The notes under the pieces were generated by a model, which had not been told where the DNA came from, did not search any database, and saw nothing but the letters and a program-made list of their open reading frames with translations. Below, piece by piece: positions 44,471-54,047 of a stretch of 64,000 bases of DNA (within the stretch, counting starts at the first letter, position 1; every line of letters begins with the position of its first letter). The DNA is from Achromobacter xylosoxidans (GTDB lineage: Bacteria; Pseudomonadota; Gammaproteobacteria; Burkholderiales; Burkholderiaceae_B), in NCBI RefSeq assembly GCF_002192695.1, contig NZ_MTLG01000125.1, forward strand, positions 124,001 through 188,000. Direction: 5' to 3'. Position numbers and translations under genes: made by a program.

Positions 44471-45436
44471 TCAGGCCGCGGTCTGTTCCAGGAAGCGCTG
44501 CGCGTCCAGCGCCGCCATGCAGCCGCTGCCGGCGCTGGTGATGGCCTGCCGGTACACATGGTCCTGCACGTCGCCAGCGGCGAACACGCCGCTTACGCTG
44601 GTCATGGTGGCGAGTCCCTTGCGGCCGGCCTGCGTCACGATGTAGCCGTCTTCCAGCGCCAGCTGCCCCTCGAACAGTTCGGTGCTGGGACGATGGCCGA
44701 TGGCGACAAAGCACCCGCTCACTTCAAGTTCTACGCAGCTGGCGTCGGACAAACGCCGGATCCGTACGCCGGTGACGCCGCCGGCATCTCCCAGCACCTC
44801 GTCCAGCACGCTGTCCAGCTTCAGCCGGATCAAGCCCTGCTCGACCTTTGCATGAAGCTTGTCCAGCATGATGGGCTCGGCGCGGAAGGTGTTGCGCCTG
44901 TGGACCAAGGTAACGGAGCGCGCAATGTTCGATAGATAGAGCGCTTCCTCGACTGCGGTGTTGCCGCCGCCCACCACGCAGACATCGCGGCCGCGATGGA
45001 AGAAGCCGTCGCAGGTTGCGCAGCCGGACACCCCTCTGCCCATGTAGGCCTGTTCAGACTCCAGTCCCAGATAGCGCGCGACCGCGCCCGTCGCCACGAT
45101 CAAGGCGTCGCAGGTGTAGGTCGCGCGTTCGCCGCGCAAGGTGAAGGGGCGCCGCGACAGGTCCACGCTTTGCACGTGGTCGGCAATGACGTCGGTGCCG
45201 AAGCGCAGCGCATGGTCCTGGAACCGTTGCATGAGGTCAGGTCCTTGCACGCCGTGTACGTCGGCAGGCCAGTTGTCGACGTCCGTCGTGGTCATGAGCT
45301 GGCCGCCCTGCGCCATGCCCGCGATCAGCACCGGCCTCAGGTTGGCGCGGGCAGCGTAGACCGCGGCGGCATAGCCCGCCGGTCCGGAGCCCAGGATCAG
45401 CACCCGCGCGTGGCGGGGGGAGTGGCCGGCGTTCAT
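44471..45436 (-). CDS. trxB: Thioredoxin reductase-like flavoprotein in a catabolic operon
   Basis: A 321-residue FAD/NAD(P) enzyme. VLILGSGPAGYAAAVYAARA binds FAD, CATCDG carries the redox Cys pair, VVGGGNTAVEEALYLS binds NADPH and GVFAAGDVQDHVYRQ closes the FAD site. All match thioredoxin reductase. Its ATG overlaps the TGA of the Bug gene (ATGA), so it is translationally coupled as the last gene of an operon with a CGSC-type thiol protein. That makes a dedicated reductase for the pathway more likely than the housekeeping copy. Confidence 0.9.
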   Translation of the reverse strand: MNAGHSPRHARVLILGSGPAGYAAAVYAARANLRPVLIAGMAQGGQLMTTTDVDNWPADVHGVQGPDLMQRFQDHALRFGTDVIADHVQSVDLSRRPFTLRGERATYTCDALIVATGAVARYLGLESEQAYMGRGVSGCATCDGFFHRGRDVCVVGGGNTAVEEALYLSNIARSVTLVHRRNTFRAEPIMLDKLHAKVEQGLIRLKLDSVLDEVLGDAGGVTGVRIRRLSDASCVELEVSGCFVAIGHRPSTELFEGQLALEDGYIVTQAGRKGLATMTSVSGVFAAGDVQDHVYRQAITSAGSGCMAALDAQRFLEQTAA

Positions 45437-46449
45437 TGCAGCCGGATCCCGGCCAGCCGCACGATCTCGGCATAGCGCTGCGCTTCGGACCGGCAATACG
45501 CGTCGAAGTGTTCGGGCGTATCACCCACCGGCATGGCCTGCGCGTCGGCCAGGCGCGCTCGCACGTCAGGCTGTTGCAGCACCGCGTTCACCTGTTGGTA
45601 GATGCGTGCGACCAGTTCAGGCGGCGTTTGCGCCGGCGCCCACATGCCGTACCAGGTGGTCAGGTTGACGCTGGGATAGTCCAGTTCGGCGAAGGTAGGC
45701 ACGTCAGGCAAGGCGGCCACGCGCTTGTCCGAGGTGACGGCGAGTGCGCGCAGCTTGCCGCCCTTGACCAGGCTGATCGACGACGGCATGGAATCCAGCA
45801 TGTAGGTGACCTGGCCGCCGATCACATCGGTCAGCGCCGGCGCGCTGCCCTTGTAGGGGATGTGCGTGACATCGAGCTTGGCGGCCGTCTTGAACACTTC
45901 GCCGGCGAGATGGCCCGGCGTGCCGTTGCTGGACGAGGCGAAATTGTGCCGGCCAGGTTGCGAGCGCACCAGCGCCACCAGATCGGCGACCGAGCGCACC
46001 GGAGAGTTGGCGCTGACCACCAGCTGGATCGGCGTGGAGGCCAGATTGGTGATGCCGCGGAAATCCTTGAGCGGATCATGCGACATGTTGGCGTACAGCG
46101 CCGGGTTGACCAGTTGGCCTGAGACATTGATCAACAGCACGTAGCCATCCGGCGCCGCCTTGGCCACGGCGTCGGCGCCTATCATGCCGCTGGCGCCGGG
46201 CCGGTTGTCGATGACGACCGATTGCCCCAGCTTGTCGGCCAAGGTCGCGGCGACGATGCGGCCCACGATGTCGGTGGGACCGCCGGGCGGATAGGGAATG
46301 ACGACACGCAGCGGCTTGGACGGGTAGTCGGAGGCGGCCAGCGCCCTGACGCCGCCGCAAAGCGTACCCAGGGTTGCGCCAGCGGCTCCGATCAACAGGC
46401 GGCGCCTGAACGGGTTTGAGGGGTCCTGCGCCAGAATGCATGGTTCCAT
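45433..46449 (-). CDS. Bug/TctC family periplasmic substrate-binding protein
   Basis: A 338-residue receptor with N-terminal FRRRLLIGAAGATLGTL, possibly a Tat-type signal, then DYPSKPLRVVIPYPPGGPTD, the Bug opening, and HIPYKGSAPALTDVIGGQ. It lies between a CoA-transferase and a thioredoxin reductase gene and should deliver the substrate of this operon. Start chosen at MEPCIL (46449). Confidence 0.9.
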   Translation of the reverse strand: MEPCILAQDPSNPFRRRLLIGAAGATLGTLCGGVRALAASDYPSKPLRVVIPYPPGGPTDIVGRIVAATLADKLGQSVVIDNRPGASGMIGADAVAKAAPDGYVLLINVSGQLVNPALYANMSHDPLKDFRGITNLASTPIQLVVSANSPVRSVADLVALVRSQPGRHNFASSSNGTPGHLAGEVFKTAAKLDVTHIPYKGSAPALTDVIGGQVTYMLDSMPSSISLVKGGKLRALAVTSDKRVAALPDVPTFAELDYPSVNLTTWYGMWAPAQTPPELVARIYQQVNAVLQQPDVRARLADAQAMPVGDTPEHFDAYCRSEAQRYAEIVRLAGIRLQ

Positions 46450-46491
46450 GGTTTGTCTCCCTAGTCTCATTCTTGTGTAAGGCACAGCTAC

Positions 46492-47724
46492 TCAGGATGC
46501 GGCGGCGATCGCGCCGTTGCGCCGCAGTTCGGCGAGCGCCGCTGGCTCCAGTCCCAGTATGTCCCGCAGGACCGGTTCCGTATGGGCGCCCAGTACAGGA
46601 GGCGCGCTGCGATACTCCACGGGCGTGCCCGATAGATGCAAGGGGTTGCCGACCAGTTCGGCGCAGCCCGGTTGCGCGTCGGGCATCGGCACGCGCATGC
46701 CGCGCTGCAGGACTTGCGGATCGGCGAATACTTCCGCCAGGCCATTGATGGGGCCGCAAGGCACGCCCAGGGCTTCGAGCGTGGCCAGCCAGTGCGTGCT
46801 GGACTGCTGCGCCATCTGCGCCTGGATCTGCGGAATCAGCGCATCGCGCGACGCCAGGCGCGCCGTGTTGGTGGCGTAGCGCGGATCGTCCGCCAGGTCG
46901 GGGCGGCCGATGGCGCCGCAGAAGCGGCGGAATTGTGCGTCGTTGCCCACGGTGACGATGACGTGGCCGTCGCGGGTGGCGAAGTCCTGGTACGGCACGA
47001 TGTTGGGATGCGCATTGCCCAGCCGGGCGGGCTCACGGCCGCTGGCCAGGAAGTTCATGGCCTGATTCGCCAGCGCGGCCACCTGTACGTCCAGCAGGGC
47101 CACGTCGACGTGCTGGCCCACGCCGGTGCGGTCGCGGTGCGCCAGCGCCGCCTGGATGCCCGCGGTGGCGTACAGGCCGGTCAGGATGTCCGTCAGCGCC
47201 ACGCCCACTTTCAAGGGCCCTGCGCCAGGCTGCCCGTCACCCCGGCCGGTGATGCTCATCAGGCCGCCCATGCCCTGGATCAGGAAATCGTAGCCCGGCC
47301 GGTTGGCATAAGGGCCGTCCTGGCCGAAGCCGGTGATGGAGCAATACACCAGCCCGGGATGGCTGCGCTTGAGCGTGTCGTAGTCCAGGCCGTATGCCTG
47401 CAAGCCGCCCACTTTGAAGTTCTCGATCAGCACGTCGCATTGCGCGGCCAGCGCCGCTACCAGCCGCTGGCCGTCGGCTGTGGCAATGTCGACGGCCACG
47501 GACTTCTTGTTGCGGTTGGCGCCGGCGAAGTACGCCGACTGCGCCACGTCGCCCCATTGCGGGTCGCTGATCCATGGCGGGCCCCAGCCACGGGTGTCGT
47601 CGCCTTGCCCGGGCCGTTCGATCTTGATGACCTCCGCGCCCAGATCCGCCAGCAACTGGCTGGCCCAGGGGCCCGCCAGCACGCGCGAAAGGTCCAGCAC
47701 CCGCAGATGCGATAGTGCGCCCAT
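46492..47724 (-). CDS. CaiB/BaiF family CoA-transferase
   Basis: A 410-residue class III CoA-transferase. LRVLDLSRVLAGPWASQLLADLGA is the family N-terminus, and RPGYDFLIQGMGGLMSITG holds the Asp that forms the acyl anhydride. It should activate an organic acid with CoA. Position between the CGSC-protein and Bug genes suggests the operon breaks down an acid taken up through that receptor. Confidence 0.93.
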   Translation of the reverse strand: MGALSHLRVLDLSRVLAGPWASQLLADLGAEVIKIERPGQGDDTRGWGPPWISDPQWGDVAQSAYFAGANRNKKSVAVDIATADGQRLVAALAAQCDVLIENFKVGGLQAYGLDYDTLKRSHPGLVYCSITGFGQDGPYANRPGYDFLIQGMGGLMSITGRGDGQPGAGPLKVGVALTDILTGLYATAGIQAALAHRDRTGVGQHVDVALLDVQVAALANQAMNFLASGREPARLGNAHPNIVPYQDFATRDGHVIVTVGNDAQFRRFCGAIGRPDLADDPRYATNTARLASRDALIPQIQAQMAQQSSTHWLATLEALGVPCGPINGLAEVFADPQVLQRGMRVPMPDAQPGCAELVGNPLHLSGTPVEYRSAPPVLGAHTEPVLRDILGLEPAALAELRRNGAIAAAS

Positions 47725-47766
47725 CGTTCCGTCTCCCTGTAGTCGCCGTGCTGCCGGTTGCCGTTG

Positions 47767-48345
47767 TTACTGCAATTCCACGCGCACTTGCATCGGCGCC
47801 TTCGTGCCCAGCCACACTTGCTGCGCCTGTTCCTTGATCTGGGCGACGCGCTGCGCCACTTCCTCGGCCGTGATGGAGCTGACCGGATGCGCGATCACCA
47901 CGGGCTCCAGCGTCTTCATGCCGATGGCCTGGCGCGTCAGCTCGGTCTCGCGGGCGAACTCGGTCGTGATGATGACCGCGCTGGCTATGCCCAGCCGCTC
48001 CAGCGCGATGGAGTCGCGCACGCAGGCCGAGCAGCAGGAGCCGCAATCGCCGATGGCGGTCAGCACCACATCGTTCTCGGCCGCGATGCGTGCGATCAGC
48101 TCGGGCGCGGCATCCTTGGAGAAGCTGTGCTTGACGTAGTAGTTCACCTCGGCGAATTCGATGTCCTCGCCCAGGGCCGCCGCCGCGCCGCGCAGCAGCT
48201 TATTGGCGTTCCATTTGGAGTTGTCGAGGATGCCCAGCCGCAATCCGGCCAGGTCCTTCTTGCGCGCCGATACCGGCGCGTCTTCGAAGCGCAAAGCGCC
48301 GCGCGGGTCGTACACCGCGACTTTTTCCCCGTTGTTCATCAACAT
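47767..48345 (-). CDS. UGSC-family protein with Cys in place of selenocysteine (CGSC)
   Basis: A 192-residue cytosolic protein. GDCGSCCSACVRDSIALERL (C101, C104, C105, C108) matches the UGSC-containing family first seen as selenoproteins, with Cys at the U position. No in-frame TGA or SECIS-like need is seen. The ATG at 48345 has AGGAGA upstream; the longer frame is a shadow. It directly follows a partner gene with a C-terminal Cys pair and shares an operon with a thioredoxin reductase. Reaction unknown; resemblance in style to Grd/Prd reductases suggests reductive bond cleavage. Confidence 0.82.
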   Translation of the reverse strand: MLMNNGEKVAVYDPRGALRFEDAPVSARKKDLAGLRLGILDNSKWNANKLLRGAAAALGEDIEFAEVNYYVKHSFSKDAAPELIARIAAENDVVLTAIGDCGSCCSACVRDSIALERLGIASAVIITTEFARETELTRQAIGMKTLEPVVIAHPVSSITAEEVAQRVAQIKEQAQQVWLGTKAPMQVRVELQ

Positions 48346-48380
48346 TTCCGATCTCCTGGTTGTCTGGTCCGGATGCCGCG

Positions 48381-49493
48381 TCAGATGGCGCAGGCGCCGC
48401 TGGTGCAGTCGCCGGCGTCGGCGCTCGCGCCTTCGATCGACCGCAGCACCGGCGTGCTCATATGCCCCCAGCCCGGTATCAGCACGGAAAAGCGGCCGGC
48501 CTCGCCGCCCATCACGAACAGATGGATGTGGTCCGGGCTGTGCACGATGGGTATGCGGGTGTCGTCGTTGCGCTTGTAGTATTTGGGCAGGTTGCGGTTG
48601 TAGACCTTGCCGTAGCGGTGGCCGTAGGCCAGGTCGATGAAGCGGTTGCCGTGGTTTACGTACAGGTAGTTGCGCACGTCGGAGCGCGACCAGCCGTGCT
48701 TGCCGATGGTTTGCGCGTGTTCCAGGCCCAGTACCACCGCGATGTGGCCGCCCAGCACCGCGCTGTTGGACGCGATGGTGCTCATGGCCGAGCACATCGT
48801 GTCGAGAATGCCCTCGGGGTCGTTCGAGATGTGGTTGGTGACGCTGTGCGGGGCTTCAGCCGCCATCGCGAACACCGTGGAGTCCTCGGCCTTGTAGCCG
48901 TGTTCCACGTGATACGGCGCCAGCGGGCTTTGCAGCTCGTTCTCGCAGACGCAGTAGGTGTACTTGCCGGGATGTCCCAGCGTGCTCTTGTCCAGGTCTC
49001 CGGGCCAGCCGCCGCCCACGTTCAGCATGATGAGGCGCAGCGCCCGGCCGATGGTGGCGTTGGCGCGGTTGCCGGAACCGAACGCGTTGACGCCGCCGTT
49101 CATGCCGATCTCGCGCGCTATCGGCCCGTTGACGACCAGCAGGGGCGCGGCCACGTGCGTGGTGGCCTGCACGCCGTTCAGGTTGAAGGCCTGGTCGGTG
49201 ACGGCTTTTACCGCCGCCAGCACCACCGGCGCGTACTCGGGCTTGCAGCCGGCCATCACCATGTTGATGGCCAGCACTTCGCGCGTCAGCTCGCCCCAGC
49301 GCGGCGCCACCCGCGCTTCCACGAAGTGGGCATCGCCGCCCAGCCGGGCCACGATCTCGTCGATCTTCTCCTGGGTCGGCGGGACGACCGGCAAGCCGTC
49401 CGTGAAGCCGCGCTCGTAGTAGTACTCCACCAGGTCCACGCCGGCCGGCACCATGTTTGCCGGCGACGCCTTCGCTTGCAGAACCGCACTCAT
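48381..49493 (-). CDS. Partner of UGSC-family protein, C-terminal Cys pair
   Basis: A 370-residue protein beginning MSAVLQAKAS, with GAGGAGATTCC upstream. YYYERGFTDGLPVVPPTQEK and a Gly/Asn-rich centre (GSGNRANATIGRALRLIMLNVGGG) mark a family often found next to UGSC proteins. The end, DCTSGACAI, has Cys 363 and 368, apt for thiol exchange with the partner or thioredoxin. It is first in the operon. I cannot name its reaction. Confidence 0.75.
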   Translation of the reverse strand: MSAVLQAKASPANMVPAGVDLVEYYYERGFTDGLPVVPPTQEKIDEIVARLGGDAHFVEARVAPRWGELTREVLAINMVMAGCKPEYAPVVLAAVKAVTDQAFNLNGVQATTHVAAPLLVVNGPIAREIGMNGGVNAFGSGNRANATIGRALRLIMLNVGGGWPGDLDKSTLGHPGKYTYCVCENELQSPLAPYHVEHGYKAEDSTVFAMAAEAPHSVTNHISNDPEGILDTMCSAMSTIASNSAVLGGHIAVVLGLEHAQTIGKHGWSRSDVRNYLYVNHGNRFIDLAYGHRYGKVYNRNLPKYYKRNDDTRIPIVHSPDHIHLFVMGGEAGRFSVLIPGWGHMSTPVLRSIEGASADAGDCTSGACAI

Positions 49494-49628
49494 CGGAATC
49501 TCCTCGTCGCTGTCGGATGACATTGCGAGGAGCATAGGAGTCCTTGCTTATTTATAACAAGGACAATCTATTTCCATAAATGATTGCGAAAAACGCATAA
49601 ATCGCGCGACGCTTGGATGCGCCTGCCG

Positions 49629-50048
49629 CTACGCCTTGGGCCAGTAAGTCCCGAAGCTCCACAGATTGCCTTCCGGATCGCGGCAGGCGAACTCGCGGCT
49701 GCCGTAGGCCGTGTCGTACGGTGGGGTTTCGATGGTGGCGCCCGAGGCCTGGACCTGCGTATGCAAGGCGTCCGGATCATCCACGGCCAGGTACAGCGCG
49801 TCGGTGCGGCGTCCTTGCAGGTCGCCCACCAGCTTGCCATGGGCGTCGTCGCGGTCCGGTCCCAGCATCAGGATCGAGCTGCCGTAGGCCAGTTCCGCAT
49901 GCTGCACGGCGCCGTCGTCGCGGTAGACGGCGTGTTCGGTGAACCCCAGCACGCCGGTCAGCCAGCGCAGCATGGCGTCCGCATCGCGGCAGCGCAGAGT
50001 GGGAAACAGGCGGGGCGCCGCGGATTCGGATGGCGTTGAATTCATCAT
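49629..50048 (-). CDS. VOC/glyoxalase family protein
   Basis: A 139-residue single-domain VOC protein. LRCRDADAMLRWLTGVLGF opens it, and REFACRDPEGNLWSFGTY has the metal-ligand Glu region of the second half. AGGAG precedes the ATG. Such proteins are dioxygenases, lyases or resistance binders; the substrate is unknown. Confidence 0.88.
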   Translation of the reverse strand: MMNSTPSESAAPRLFPTLRCRDADAMLRWLTGVLGFTEHAVYRDDGAVQHAELAYGSSILMLGPDRDDAHGKLVGDLQGRRTDALYLAVDDPDALHTQVQASGATIETPPYDTAYGSREFACRDPEGNLWSFGTYWPKA

Positions 50049-50132
50049 GGGTACTCCTGTGAAAATGCAGGAGCGCCCATGATGCACCCGCGCGCAGCGG
50101 GGAGGATGACGATTTTGTTACTGCGCGCCTGA

Positions 50133-52157
50133 CTACTCGCCGATGGCGACCAGCTCGGCGCCTTCCGTCACCTGATCGCCCACGCCGTAGAACACTTCCG
50201 AGACCTTGCCGTCGGCGGGCGCGGAAATGGTGTGCTCCATCTTCATGGCTTCCATCACCAGCAGCGGCTGGCCCTTTTCCACGGTGTCGCCGGCCTTGAC
50301 CGAGATCGAGATGATCTTGCCGGGCATGGGCGCCGTGAGGCCGCCGCCGTGTTCGCCCTGCGTGTCCTGTGAATGGGCCAGCGGATCGTACAGGTCCAGC
50401 ACGTGCACGCCGGCTTCGCCGAAGACGTGGGCGCGGTCGGCGTGCAGCACGACGGTACCGGCGCTTTCATGGCCGTCCAGCGTGATGCGCAGGCCGTAGG
50501 CCAGGTTGGGGTTGGCGCTGGCGTGGGCGCGCCACAGGAAGGCTTGCGGTCCCGCGCCACTGTCCAGGGTCCAGGCGCCGCCCTGGCGGGCGACGGTGAC
50601 GCGGCGGGTCTCGCCGTTGTCCACCCATTGCAGCTGGCGCTGGTAGCGGCCGCCCAGGCGCCAGCCATCGCGCGAGTCCCAGGGATCGGCGGGCTGTTTG
50701 CCGCCGGCGGCGCCCGGCTGCGCCAGGCCCTGGCGCACCAGCACGGCGGCGCAGGCCAGTGCCAGCGTGGCGGGACTGGCGGCCTGGGGTTCGGGCAGCA
50801 GCGTGGCGCGCTGGCGTTCGATCAGGCCGGTGTCCAGATCCGCCGCGGCGAAGGCGCTGTCCTGCATCAGGCGCGACAGGAAGGCCACGTTGGTCTGCAC
50901 GCCCACGGCCTGCGTCTGGGCCAGCGCTTGCAGCATGCGGGCGCGGGCCTGGTCGCGGTCGGCGCCGTGCACGATCAGCTTGGCGATCATGGGGTCGTAG
51001 AACGGCGTGATGGTATCGCCCATGCGCACGCCGCCGTCGACCCGGATGTCGCCGTTGGCGAATGCCGTGTGCGCCGGCAGGCCCAGGTAGGCCAGGGTGC
51101 CGATGGACGGCAGGAAGCCCTTCTCGGGGTTCTCGGCGTAGATGCGGGCCTCGATGGCGTGGCCCTGGATGCGCAGGTCTTCCTGGCGCGCGGGCAGCGG
51201 CTGGCCGGCGGCCACGCGCAGCTGCCATTCGACCAGGTCGTGGCCGGTGATCATTTCGGTGACCGGGTGCTCGACCTGCAGGCGCGTGTTCATTTCCATG
51301 AAGTAGAAACGGCCGTCGGGCTCGGCGATGAACTCCACCGTGCCCGCGCCCACGTAGCCCACGGCGCGCGCGGCGGCCACGGCGGCTTCGCCCATGGCGC
51401 GGCGGCGCTCTTCGGTCATGCCCGGGGCCGGGGCTTCCTCGATCACTTTCTGGTGGCGGCGCTGCACCGAACAATCGCGTTCGAACAGGTAGACGCAGTT
51501 GCCGTGCGTGTCGGCGAACACCTGGATTTCGATGTGGCGGGGCTTCTGCAGATAGCGTTCGATCAGCACGCGGTCGTCGCCGAAGCTGGAGGCGGCCTCG
51601 CGCTGGCACGAGGCCAGCGCATCCAGGAACGCGCCCGACGATTCGACCACGCGCATGCCCTTCCCGCCGCCGCCGGCGCTGGCCTTGATCAGCACGGGGT
51701 AGCCGATGGCGTCGGCCTGGGTCTTGAGGAATTGCGGGTCCTGGTTGTCGCCGTGGTAGCCAGGCACCAGCGGCACGCCGGCTTTTTCCATCAACGACTT
51801 GGCGGCGGACTTGCTGCCCATCGCGGCGATGGCAGAGGCCGGCGGGCCGACGAAGGCGATGCCGGCCTTTTCGGCGGCTTCGGCGAAGGCTTCGTTCTCG
51901 GAGAGAAAACCGTAGCCGGGGTGGATGGCGCCCGCGCCGGTATCGCGCGCGGCTTGCAGGATGGCGTCGGCGCGCAGGTAGCTGGCGCGCGGCTCGGAGC
52001 CGCCGATGTACACGGCCTGGTCGCAGGCGGCGACGTGGCGGGCGTTGGCGTCGGCGTCGGAATACACCGCGACGGTGCGGATGCCCATGCGGCGGGCGGT
52101 GGCGGCCACGCGGCAGGCGATTTCACCGCGGTTGGCAATCAGCAAAGTGTCGAACAT
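50133..52157 (-). CDS. liuD: Methylcrotonyl-CoA carboxylase biotinylated subunit
   Basis: A 674-residue subunit with biotin carboxylase domain (MFDTLLIANRGEIACRVA; ATP loop KASAGGGGKGMRVV; EMNTRLQVEHPVTE) and C-terminal biotin carrier domain with VMEAMKMEHT, whose Lys carries biotin. Its partner at 52214 and the isovaleryl-CoA dehydrogenase upstream identify it as the leucine pathway enzyme. Start at 52157 matches the family; the longer frame is rejected. Confidence 0.93.
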   Translation of the reverse strand: MFDTLLIANRGEIACRVAATARRMGIRTVAVYSDADANARHVAACDQAVYIGGSEPRASYLRADAILQAARDTGAGAIHPGYGFLSENEAFAEAAEKAGIAFVGPPASAIAAMGSKSAAKSLMEKAGVPLVPGYHGDNQDPQFLKTQADAIGYPVLIKASAGGGGKGMRVVESSGAFLDALASCQREAASSFGDDRVLIERYLQKPRHIEIQVFADTHGNCVYLFERDCSVQRRHQKVIEEAPAPGMTEERRRAMGEAAVAAARAVGYVGAGTVEFIAEPDGRFYFMEMNTRLQVEHPVTEMITGHDLVEWQLRVAAGQPLPARQEDLRIQGHAIEARIYAENPEKGFLPSIGTLAYLGLPAHTAFANGDIRVDGGVRMGDTITPFYDPMIAKLIVHGADRDQARARMLQALAQTQAVGVQTNVAFLSRLMQDSAFAAADLDTGLIERQRATLLPEPQAASPATLALACAAVLVRQGLAQPGAAGGKQPADPWDSRDGWRLGGRYQRQLQWVDNGETRRVTVARQGGAWTLDSGAGPQAFLWRAHASANPNLAYGLRITLDGHESAGTVVLHADRAHVFGEAGVHVLDLYDPLAHSQDTQGEHGGGLTAPMPGKIISISVKAGDTVEKGQPLLVMEAMKMEHTISAPADGKVSEVFYGVGDQVTEGAELVAIGE

Positions 52158-52213
52158 GGATGTCATCCAGGCTGAAATTATTCTTGGGCTGCAATGGGGA
52201 CGGCCATGCCGCC

Positions 52214-53821
52214 CTACATGCGGAACACGCCGAACTTGGTGTCCTCGATGGGCGCGTTCAAGGCCGCCGACAAGGCCAGGCCCAGCACGCGGCGCGTGTC
52301 GGCCGGGGCGATGATGCCGTCGTCCCACAGCCGCGCGGTGGCGTAGTAGGGATGGCCTTCGCGTTCGTACTGTTCGCGGATCGGCGCCTTGAATGCGGTT
52401 TCCTCGTCGGCGGACCATTGGCCGCCGCGGGCCTCGATGCCGTCGCGCTTGACCGTGGCCAGGACGCTTGCGGCCTGTTCGCCGCCCATGACCGAGATGC
52501 GGGCGTTGGGCCACATGAACAGCATGCGGGGCGAATAGGCGCGGCCGCACATGCCGTAGTTGCCGGCGCCGAACGAGCCGCCGATCAGCACCGTGAACTT
52601 GGGCACGTTGGCGGTGGCCACCGCCGTCACCATCTTGGCGCCGTGGCGCGCAATGCCTTCGTTTTCGTACTTGCGGCCGACCATGAAGCCGGTGATGTTC
52701 TGCAGGAACACCAGCGGAATCTTGCGCTGCGCGCACAGTTCGATGAAGTGCGCGCCCTTCTGCGCGGACTCCGAGAACAGGATGCCGTTGTTGGCCACGA
52801 TGCCGACAGGCATGCCGTGGATGTGCGCAAAGCCGGTGACCAGCGTGGGGCCGAAGCGGGCCTTGAATTCGTCGAACTCGGAGCCGTCCACGATGCGCGC
52901 GATGACTTCGCGCACGTCGTAGGGCTTGCGCGTGTCGGCGGGAATGATGCCGTTCAGTTCGCTGGGGTCGTAGCGCGGCTCGCGCACGGGTACGGTGGCC
53001 AGCGGCTGCGGCTTCTTGCGGTTCAGGCGCGCAACCGCGTTGCGCGCCAGTTGCAGCGCATGCATGTCGTTGGCGGCCAGGTGGTCGACCACGCCGGACA
53101 GGCGCGTGTGCACGTCGCCGCCGCCCAGGTCCTCGGCGCTGACCTCTTCGCCGGTGGCGGCCTTCACCAGCGGCGGGCCGCCCAGGAAGATGGTGCCCTG
53201 GTTCTTGACGATGATGGACTCGTCGCTCATGGCGGGCACGTAGGCGCCGCCAGCGGTGCAGGAGCCCATCACCACGGCGATCTGCGAAATGCCTTGCGCG
53301 GACATCTGCGCCTGGTTGTAGAAGATGCGGCCGAAGTGCTCGCGGTCAGGGAAGACCTCGTCCTGCTGCGGCAGGTTGGCGCCGCCCGAATCCACCAGGT
53401 AGACGCAGGGCAGATGGTTCTGCGCGGCGATTTCCTGGGCGCGCAGGTGCTTCTTGACCGTCATCGGGTAGTAGGTGCCGCCCTTGACCGTGGCGTCGTT
53501 GCAGACGATCACGCACTCGGTGCCGGCCACGCGGCCAATGCCGGTGATGACGCCGGCGCCCGGGGCTTCGCCGCCGTACATGCCGTGCGCCGCCATCGGC
53601 GACAGTTCCAGGAACGGCGTGCCCGGATCGATCAGGTGTTCAACGCGGTCGCGCGGCAGCAGCTTGCCGCGCGCCACGTGCTTGGCGCGCGCGGCTTCGC
53701 TGCCGCCCAGCGCGGTATGGGCCAGTTGCTGATCCAGATCGTCCAGCTGCGCCTGCATGGCCTGCGCATTGTCGGTGTAGTCCTGCGACCGCGGATTGAT
53801 GCGGGATTCGATGATGGGCAT
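52214..53821 (-). CDS. liuB: Methylcrotonyl-CoA carboxylase carboxyltransferase subunit
   Basis: A 535-residue subunit. GGTYYPMTVKKHLRAQEIA, VMGSCTAGGAYVPAMSDE and QNITGFMVGRKYENEGIARH match the beta subunit of methylcrotonyl-CoA carboxylase rather than propionyl-CoA carboxylase. It transfers the carboxyl group from biotin to 3-methylcrotonyl-CoA. It lies 56 bases before liuD in the same operon. Confidence 0.93.
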   Translation of the reverse strand: MPIIESRINPRSQDYTDNAQAMQAQLDDLDQQLAHTALGGSEAARAKHVARGKLLPRDRVEHLIDPGTPFLELSPMAAHGMYGGEAPGAGVITGIGRVAGTECVIVCNDATVKGGTYYPMTVKKHLRAQEIAAQNHLPCVYLVDSGGANLPQQDEVFPDREHFGRIFYNQAQMSAQGISQIAVVMGSCTAGGAYVPAMSDESIIVKNQGTIFLGGPPLVKAATGEEVSAEDLGGGDVHTRLSGVVDHLAANDMHALQLARNAVARLNRKKPQPLATVPVREPRYDPSELNGIIPADTRKPYDVREVIARIVDGSEFDEFKARFGPTLVTGFAHIHGMPVGIVANNGILFSESAQKGAHFIELCAQRKIPLVFLQNITGFMVGRKYENEGIARHGAKMVTAVATANVPKFTVLIGGSFGAGNYGMCGRAYSPRMLFMWPNARISVMGGEQAASVLATVKRDGIEARGGQWSADEETAFKAPIREQYEREGHPYYATARLWDDGIIAPADTRRVLGLALSAALNAPIEDTKFGVFRM

Positions 53822-53927
53822 GGGGTTCCACCCGTCCTGCTTGTTGGAAATTTGAAGGCGCTCGTGGAGCGGTTTGTCTCGCTGCCCGGTGGGCCGGGCA
53901 TTCTTGTCGGTTAGGGATACCGAAGAG

Positions 53928-54009
53928 GGATTTCGTTGCGCCTTTCCTGCACGGCGCGCGACCGACCCGTCGCGCTACGACGCCATGCAAGAAAGGCGCA
54001 GCGGAATCC
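53928..54009. repeat. Nested long hairpin between thiolase and liuB genes
   Basis: Arms of 24 bases (53928-53951 and 53986-54009) are complementary with three differences, two of which allow G-U pairs. Inside the 34-base loop GCGCGAC (53956-53962) pairs with GTCGCGC (53969-53975). The element sits in a 226-base gap in an otherwise tight operon, and looks like a mobile palindromic repeat or an mRNA stability/attenuation element. Confidence 0.8.
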
Positions 54010-54047
54010 GTCGTAAAGCCGGGAGGCCGAAGCCCCCCGGCGTTGCG

